Assembly: GCA_963825615.1 (NCBI GenBank) | Contig: CAWGTV010000001.1 | Coordinates: 682,001 to 746,000, forward strand | Direction of reading: 5' to 3' | Origin: JAHEDT01 sp963825615 | Lineage (GTDB): Bacteria > Desulfobacterota > Desulfuromonadia > Desulfuromonadales > BM103 | Length of the DNA: 64,000 nt | Shown here: piece after piece, positions 59,577 through 64,000 of the stretch | Position numbering within the stretch: position 1 is the first letter of the stretch | Layout: every line of letters starts with the position of its first letter | The notes under the pieces: generated by a model | Seen by the model: the letters and a program-made list of their open reading frames with translations, nothing else | Database searches by the model: none | What the model was told of the DNA's origin: nothing | Position numbers and translations under genes: made by a program

Positions 59577-60855
59577 GATGCCCCCCGCGCACTTCCTGGA
59601 TGGATACCGCGGTTTACGGTCCGCCAGCGGGCGCGCTCACCGCGTTGCTTGATGATCGCCTTCGGCAGTGCGACGACGGAGGTAAACATGTTGATCAGCC
59701 AGTAGGCAAGCGGGTACCAAATCATCACAAAGAAGTACTTGAACAGCCCTTTCTCGTAGCGGGTGTCGAGAGCGAAACTGATGGCGAACTGCAACAGGCA
59801 GGTGATCCCGAGCACCACGCCCGGCCACGTGGGATGATCGACTCAACCCGGAAACCTGGTGGCAAAGGGACGGCCAGGCCGACAAAGTAGAGGATGATCA
59901 CGGTCAGCATGGCGTAGCCCCAGACGATGCTGGCGAAGTACTCGATATAGACCGGCCACATTCGGCGTTTCTTCCAGTGCTGCAGGTTGCCGGCGTAACG
60001 CATCAGCACCTCGTCCCCACCCTGGGCCCAGCGCAGGCGTTGCTTCCAGAGGCCGCGCAGGGTCTCGGGCATGAGGATCCAGCAGAGGGCGTGCGGTTCA
60101 TAACGGATATCCCAATAGTTCATCTGCAGTTTCCAGCTGATGTCGATATCCTCGGTGACCATGTCAAGGCTCCAGTAGTCGACCTGGTGCAGGGCCGCTT
60201 TGCGAAACGCCGAGACCACTCCCGACATGGTGAAGACCCGACCGTAGATGCGCTGAGCACGCTTTATCAGGCCGAGTATCGCCGAGAACTCACCGACCTG
60301 GATCTTGCCGAGCAGGGTCGAGCGGGTACGGATACGCGGGTTGCCAGTGACCCCTGCGACCCGGGGGCTGCTAATAAAGTGCTGCATCATCCAGGTGACG
60401 GCATGCTGGTCGAGCAGGGCGTCGCCGTCGATGCAGACCAGGAACTCGGCCTGGCTGAGCATGCTCCCCATGCGCAGCGCCATAGCCTTGCCCTGGTTGT
60501 TGGCCAGATGCACGACCCTGAGTCTTGTCATGCCTTCGGCCAGTGCATCGAGAATCTCGCCGGTGTTGTCGCTGCTGCCGTCGTTGATGGCGACGATGTC
60601 GTAGTCGGGGTAGCTCAGCTCTGTCAGCACCTGAAGGGTTTCGCGGATGTTGTCGGCCTCGTTGAAACAGGGGACGAGTACCGAGACCGCCGGGTAGTGG
60701 TCGAGCCGGGGCGGGTCGTCCCAGTTGTTGAGGCGGTGCTCCCAGCGGAAGTAGTAGTAGATCGCGCCGATCATCCACAGGTATGCCATGAACAATGGGT
60801 AGTAGTATGCGAAGTTCAGCAGGGCATTACCAATTGTCGTGGACATTTCCATCAT
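59573..60855 (-). CDS. pgaC: Poly-beta-1,6-GlcNAc synthase PgaC, frame broken once as read
   Basis: A processive family 2 glycosyltransferase in the inner membrane that uses UDP-GlcNAc. Seen are VLVPCFNEADNI, INDGSSDNT, IDGDALLD, TEDIDISWK and QRLRWAQGG, the full catalytic set. A missing base near 59830 (a C-run) shifts from IIPRGRAW to the frame WPGVVLGITCLLQFAISF. The start at 60855 overlaps pgaB by about 29 bases. The C-terminal membrane helices are intact after correction. Confidence 0.88.
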
Positions 60856-62782
60856 GATTATGGCCTGTAGGGATACGTCTGCATTGACATTGCCGGTGCA
60901 GTTCCTCAGCGTGTGGCTGGTTGCCGATGAAGTCGTCCGGGTAGTAGCCGAAATTCACCGCGCCAAGCCGCTGCAGCAAGCGCATCTGCCGGGCCATGGT
61001 CGCCGTGGGGATCGGCCGGTTGTTTTGGTGCCAGTCGACGCTCTGCAGCTCGAAGATGGTCCGCTCGAGCCCTTCGGGCTGGCGCTTGACGACATCGACC
61101 AGATTTTCCAGCCAGGCATCCGGATCCGCGGCCTGTTCCAGATACGGCATGGCCATGACCGCGGCGAAGTCGTTGTGTTTGAGCGTCTCGGCCAGGCTCT
61201 GTGCATACCAGGCCTCGCTCGCCGGATTCAGCACGCTCTCGGCATAAAGGTTGCGGGCGGTCTTGATCGCCGGCCGCCAGACTCTGACCCGGTCTGCCAG
61301 TTCGTCGGTCCAGTTCGCCAGGGCCGTGGTCTTGGCCGCAGTCCAGCGCGGCATCAGTTCCAGATCGCTGCGGATGGCCGCAATGTCGGCCGGCAGCTGC
61401 CACTTCTCGCGGTACCAGGCCAAGGCCGCCGGGTTGGCGTCCTCGAAATCGGTGAGATAACCGTCGTCGTGGAACAGCAGCCCTTCGAATTCGGCGAAAC
61501 GCCCCAGGTCCTCGTAGATCTCCAGGATGGCCTGACTGGCCTGCGGATGGAACGGTGATAGCCGGCGGTAGCCTTCGTCCTCGACCGCCCCGCCGGCCTG
61601 CTGCACTGTCATGGTCGCATCGCCCAGATCGAAAGCGAGCATCGGCAGCCAGGCGTAGACATTCACCCCGGCGCGGGTCTTGAGCTGCCAGGCGACCCGG
61701 TTGAACAGGTCGGCACGAACCGGCAGGTGACGGTTGGGGAAGTAGAGTTCCTCGGCTGTGCCGTTGCCGTCCGGATCGGCAAAGGCCTGCAGGAAGACGG
61801 TGTTTATCTGGAGGGCTTTGATGCGGTCGAGCAGCCGGTCGAGGTTCTGCGACTGCTGGACGGGGTCAGCATCATAGACATAGTCGAGGTCGACCTGAAC
61901 CACGCGACGCGGATCAATGCGGTCGGGATGGTAGAGTTCCCAAACCAGTCCATCGAGCTTCTGGTCGCCTGGGATCAGGAAGCGGCGGATCCGGTCAAGT
62001 TCATCAAGTCGGTTGGGTCCGCTTTCCAGGGTCAGGGTCACCGGCATGCCGAGCTCCCTGGCGATGTCGAGAGCAGGCAGGTTGTAGCGCCCGAAGGGCC
62101 AGACCATGACCCGGGGGCTTACACCCAGCCGTTTCACGAGCAGGTCACGGTTACGTTCAAGGTCGACACGAATGCGCGCGAGCTGTGCGGCGTCGTTCTC
62201 GTATTCGCCACTCGCCGGATCATAGCGGCGGCTGGTCAGGGCCGGCTCGAGATTGCCCTGCGGATTGGCGATGATCCCCTGATGCAGGCCGTAGCTGTGC
62301 GAGGCAATCTCCACCAGGCCGGAGCTGGCCACTTCGCGCAACTGCTCCCAGGTCATGAAGTTGCGACGCGGCACCGGCTGGTCGCCGTAGATCACCGTGG
62401 AGTCCTCCGGGGCATCGAGCCAGCTGCCGACCAGGGCGAGCACGGCCGGGTAGTCGAAGGCCTTGAGCAGGGGATAGACGTGGGTGTAGAAGCTGGCATA
62501 GCCGTCATCGAAGGTGAGCAGTACCGCCTTGTCTGGCAGCGGCCGATCGCCGCGCTGCGCCGCCAGCAGGTCGTCGATGCTGATCACGCTGAAGCCGTTG
62601 GCGCGCAACCAGCTGAAATGCTGGATCAGGCGGTCGGCGGAGATGGCGTTGCCGTCGGTGTCATTGACGCTTTCAGCCACATCATGGTAGCAGAGAACGG
62701 TAAACGCGCGGGCCGGTAGCGGCAAGGCCAGCAGGCTCAGCAGGACGAGACCAATTGTCAACAAGAGCGGACGGTACGGCAT
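60827..62782 (-). CDS. pgaB: Poly-beta-1,6-GlcNAc N-deacetylase PgaB
   Basis: 651 residues: signal peptide (about 1-26, ending PARA), a polysaccharide deacetylase domain (FTVLCYHDV, LTFDDGYASFYTHVY) and a C-terminal glycoside-hydrolase-like PNAG-binding domain (VQVDLDYVYDADPV). No lipobox Cys is visible, unlike the E. coli lipoprotein. It trims acetyl groups in the periplasm so that PNAG can be exported through PgaA. Its ATG overlaps the pgaA stop (TGATG). The last 25 residues overlap pgaC and may reflect an indel. Confidence 0.92.
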   Translation of the reverse strand: MPYRPLLLTIGLVLLSLLALPLPARAFTVLCYHDVAESVNDTDGNAISADRLIQHFSWLRANGFSVISIDDLLAAQRGDRPLPDKAVLLTFDDGYASFYTHVYPLLKAFDYPAVLALVGSWLDAPEDSTVIYGDQPVPRRNFMTWEQLREVASSGLVEIASHSYGLHQGIIANPQGNLEPALTSRRYDPASGEYENDAAQLARIRVDLERNRDLLVKRLGVSPRVMVWPFGRYNLPALDIARELGMPVTLTLESGPNRLDELDRIRRFLIPGDQKLDGLVWELYHPDRIDPRRVVQVDLDYVYDADPVQQSQNLDRLLDRIKALQINTVFLQAFADPDGNGTAEELYFPNRHLPVRADLFNRVAWQLKTRAGVNVYAWLPMLAFDLGDATMTVQQAGGAVEDEGYRRLSPFHPQASQAILEIYEDLGRFAEFEGLLFHDDGYLTDFEDANPAALAWYREKWQLPADIAAIRSDLELMPRWTAAKTTALANWTDELADRVRVWRPAIKTARNLYAESVLNPASEAWYAQSLAETLKHNDFAAVMAMPYLEQAADPDAWLENLVDVVKRQPEGLERTIFELQSVDWHQNNRPIPTATMARQMRLLQRLGAVNFGYYPDDFIGNQPHAEELHRQCQCRRIPTGHNHDGNVHDNW

Positions 62783-64000
62783 CAGAACCTCCAGTTGATT
62801 CGGGTGTAATAGTAATTCTGGAACTCGGGATCACCGTCATAGACCCGACGGAAACGGCTGTAGCCATAGACCAGTTCGAAACGCTCGGCGGCCGCCCAGA
62901 TATGTTCGTAGCTGAAACCGGCGATGTAACGATCGTCGTAACCCTTCTGCCAGTAGTTGCCGATGGTCAGGGATAGCCTATGGCTGAAACTCCGGTCGTA
63001 GCGGCGATAGAGCCGTTGCAGGTTGACCAGGGTCAGAGCCGCCGAAAAGTCGCGGTCGGGATTGAAGTAGATGGTGTCGTTGCGACTGTTCGCCGAGGCG
63101 TAGAGATCGACAACCCCGGTCAGCTTGTACTTGGGCAGGGTCACCAAGCGCTGTTCCAGGCTGCCGGCCAGGCTGCGCCGGAAGTTGCCGTCGCTGAAGT
63201 CCATGACCTGGGACCGCAGGCTGACGCTGCGCAGGTCGCTGGCTCTATAGACGACGCCGAGGTCGGCCGAGTCGGCAGTGATACTCTGCTTAAGGGCGCG
63301 CAGCGGGGTGTCGCGACTGAAGATTTCGATATTGAACGGGATCGACCAGTGGTCGTCGAGTTCATAGAGCAGTGACAGCCGACCGCCGAGTTCGTGACCA
63401 CCGTCGACGTTATAAGTCATTTCGGCCGCCGCCTCGAGGTCGGGCTGACGGTATTCAACGCCGACCCCGTAGCGCCGCAAGCTCTCGTCTCCCTCGGGGA
63501 AGTCGGCGTAGGCATAGCGACCGCTGACGAATATGCGGTAGTTGTAGTCAAGTGGCCGGGAGAACAGCGTCCCCTCGAACAGCATATCCCGGCTCCCCTC
63601 GACCGAACCGCTATTGTCACCATAGCCGGCCTCCAGGCGCAGTTCGCGCAGGTTGTGACTTTCCCACTGGCGCTGCAGACTGCGCACATGGACATCCTCC
63701 GGATAGAGTTCATAAAGCCGGTTGATGGCCTGTTCGGCGAGACGGTATCTGCGCCGATCGAGATAACTCTGCGCCAGACCAAGCTGCAGGTCCTTGTGGC
63801 GGTGGTTGAGCCTTAACCCCAGTTCATAGGTCAGCTGGGCCTGACGCGGCCAGCCACGGGCAGCATAGACGTTGCCCAATTCACGGGTGATATCGAGGTT
63901 CGCCGGTGCTTGATCATGCAGGGCCAGGAGTCGCGACTGCGCTATCCGGCAGACTGCTCGCCGTAGAAGCGCGCCATGGCGGCGGTGGTGGCAGTGGTAA
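62782..64000 (-). CDS. pgaA: PNAG export porin PgaA, C-terminal part (runs off window)
   Basis: The visible part has TPR-like repeats (GNVYAARGWPRQAQLTYELG, YRLAEQAINRLYELYPED) followed by a beta-barrel of about 300 residues ending TRINWRF. PgaA exports de-N-acetylated PNAG across the outer membrane. The frame is open to the edge, but near 63950 a competing frame reads AMARFYGEQSAG, so a frame break may be present there too. Confidence 0.85.
   Translation of the reverse strand, partial: YHCHHRRHGALLRRAVCRIAQSRLLALHDQAPANLDITRELGNVYAARGWPRQAQLTYELGLRLNHRHKDLQLGLAQSYLDRRRYRLAEQAINRLYELYPEDVHVRSLQRQWESHNLRELRLEAGYGDNSGSVEGSRDMLFEGTLFSRPLDYNYRIFVSGRYAYADFPEGDESLRRYGVGVEYRQPDLEAAAEMTYNVDGGHELGGRLSLLYELDDHWSIPFNIEIFSRDTPLRALKQSITADSADLGVVYRASDLRSVSLRSQVMDFSDGNFRRSLAGSLEQRLVTLPKYKLTGVVDLYASANSRNDTIYFNPDRDFSAALTLVNLQRLYRRYDRSFSHRLSLTIGNYWQKGYDDRYIAGFSYEHIWAAAERFELVYGYSRFRRVYDGDPEFQNYYYTRINWRF

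Overview
The window reads as a chromosomal segment of a Gram-negative bacterium, most likely a deltaproteobacterium of the Desulfuromonadales/Geobacter type (Desulfobacterota). That placement is an inference from gene order, protein style, an outer-membrane LptD, ArgS followed by a SPOR protein, and a zinc-type S14. No species can be named from sequence alone. Nearly every gene lies on the minus strand; the only convincing plus-strand gene is an FKBP-type isomerase at 19900-20343. Seven tRNA genes are present. There is no rRNA and no CRISPR array.

Layout, in window order with transcription mostly right to left. 1-4.3 kb holds the 5' part of tilS, tRNA-Met(CAT) and initiator tRNA, a SPOR-domain membrane protein, argS, a small Cys-rich protein, an FtsB/DivIC-like protein and a ComEA-like HhH protein. 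4.3-19.7 kb holds a biosynthetic block: trpE-trpG-trpD-trpC-trpB2-trpF-trpB, then a DEAD-box RNA helicase and a family 5 uracil-DNA glycosylase, then trpA with its own promoter, a 51-codon remnant of a metallo-hydrolase gene, accD, folC and a long lptD whose product has an additional N-terminal domain. 20.4-53.7 kb is the fused translation/transcription supercluster. Its transcription order is tRNA-Thr/Tyr/Gly/Thr - tufB - rpmG - tRNA-Trp - secE - nusG - rplKAJL - rpoBC - rpsL - rpsG - fusA - tufA - the S10, spc and alpha operons through rplQ. It includes an L10 autoregulatory leader and a strong promoter before rpsL; infA is missing from its usual place. 53.9-59.0 kb is a cobalamin uptake operon, btuB-btuF-btuC-btuD, behind a cobalamin riboswitch and an intrinsic terminator. 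59.1-64 kb is pgaA(partial)-pgaB-pgaC-pgaD for the poly-N-acetylglucosamine biofilm polysaccharide.

The strongest unusual signals are: eleven single-base frame breaks confined to 7.9-10.6 kb and 55.7-59.8 kb, which look like sequence errors more than decay because they hit folC and trpA; two different TrpB proteins in one trp operon with trpA split off; an LptD with an N-terminal domain resembling phosphonate-type binding proteins; a four-cysteine cluster in the G domain of both near-identical EF-Tu copies; and the hydrolase remnant between trpA and accD. I did not find a convincing undescribed multi-gene system: most of the window is conserved core machinery.
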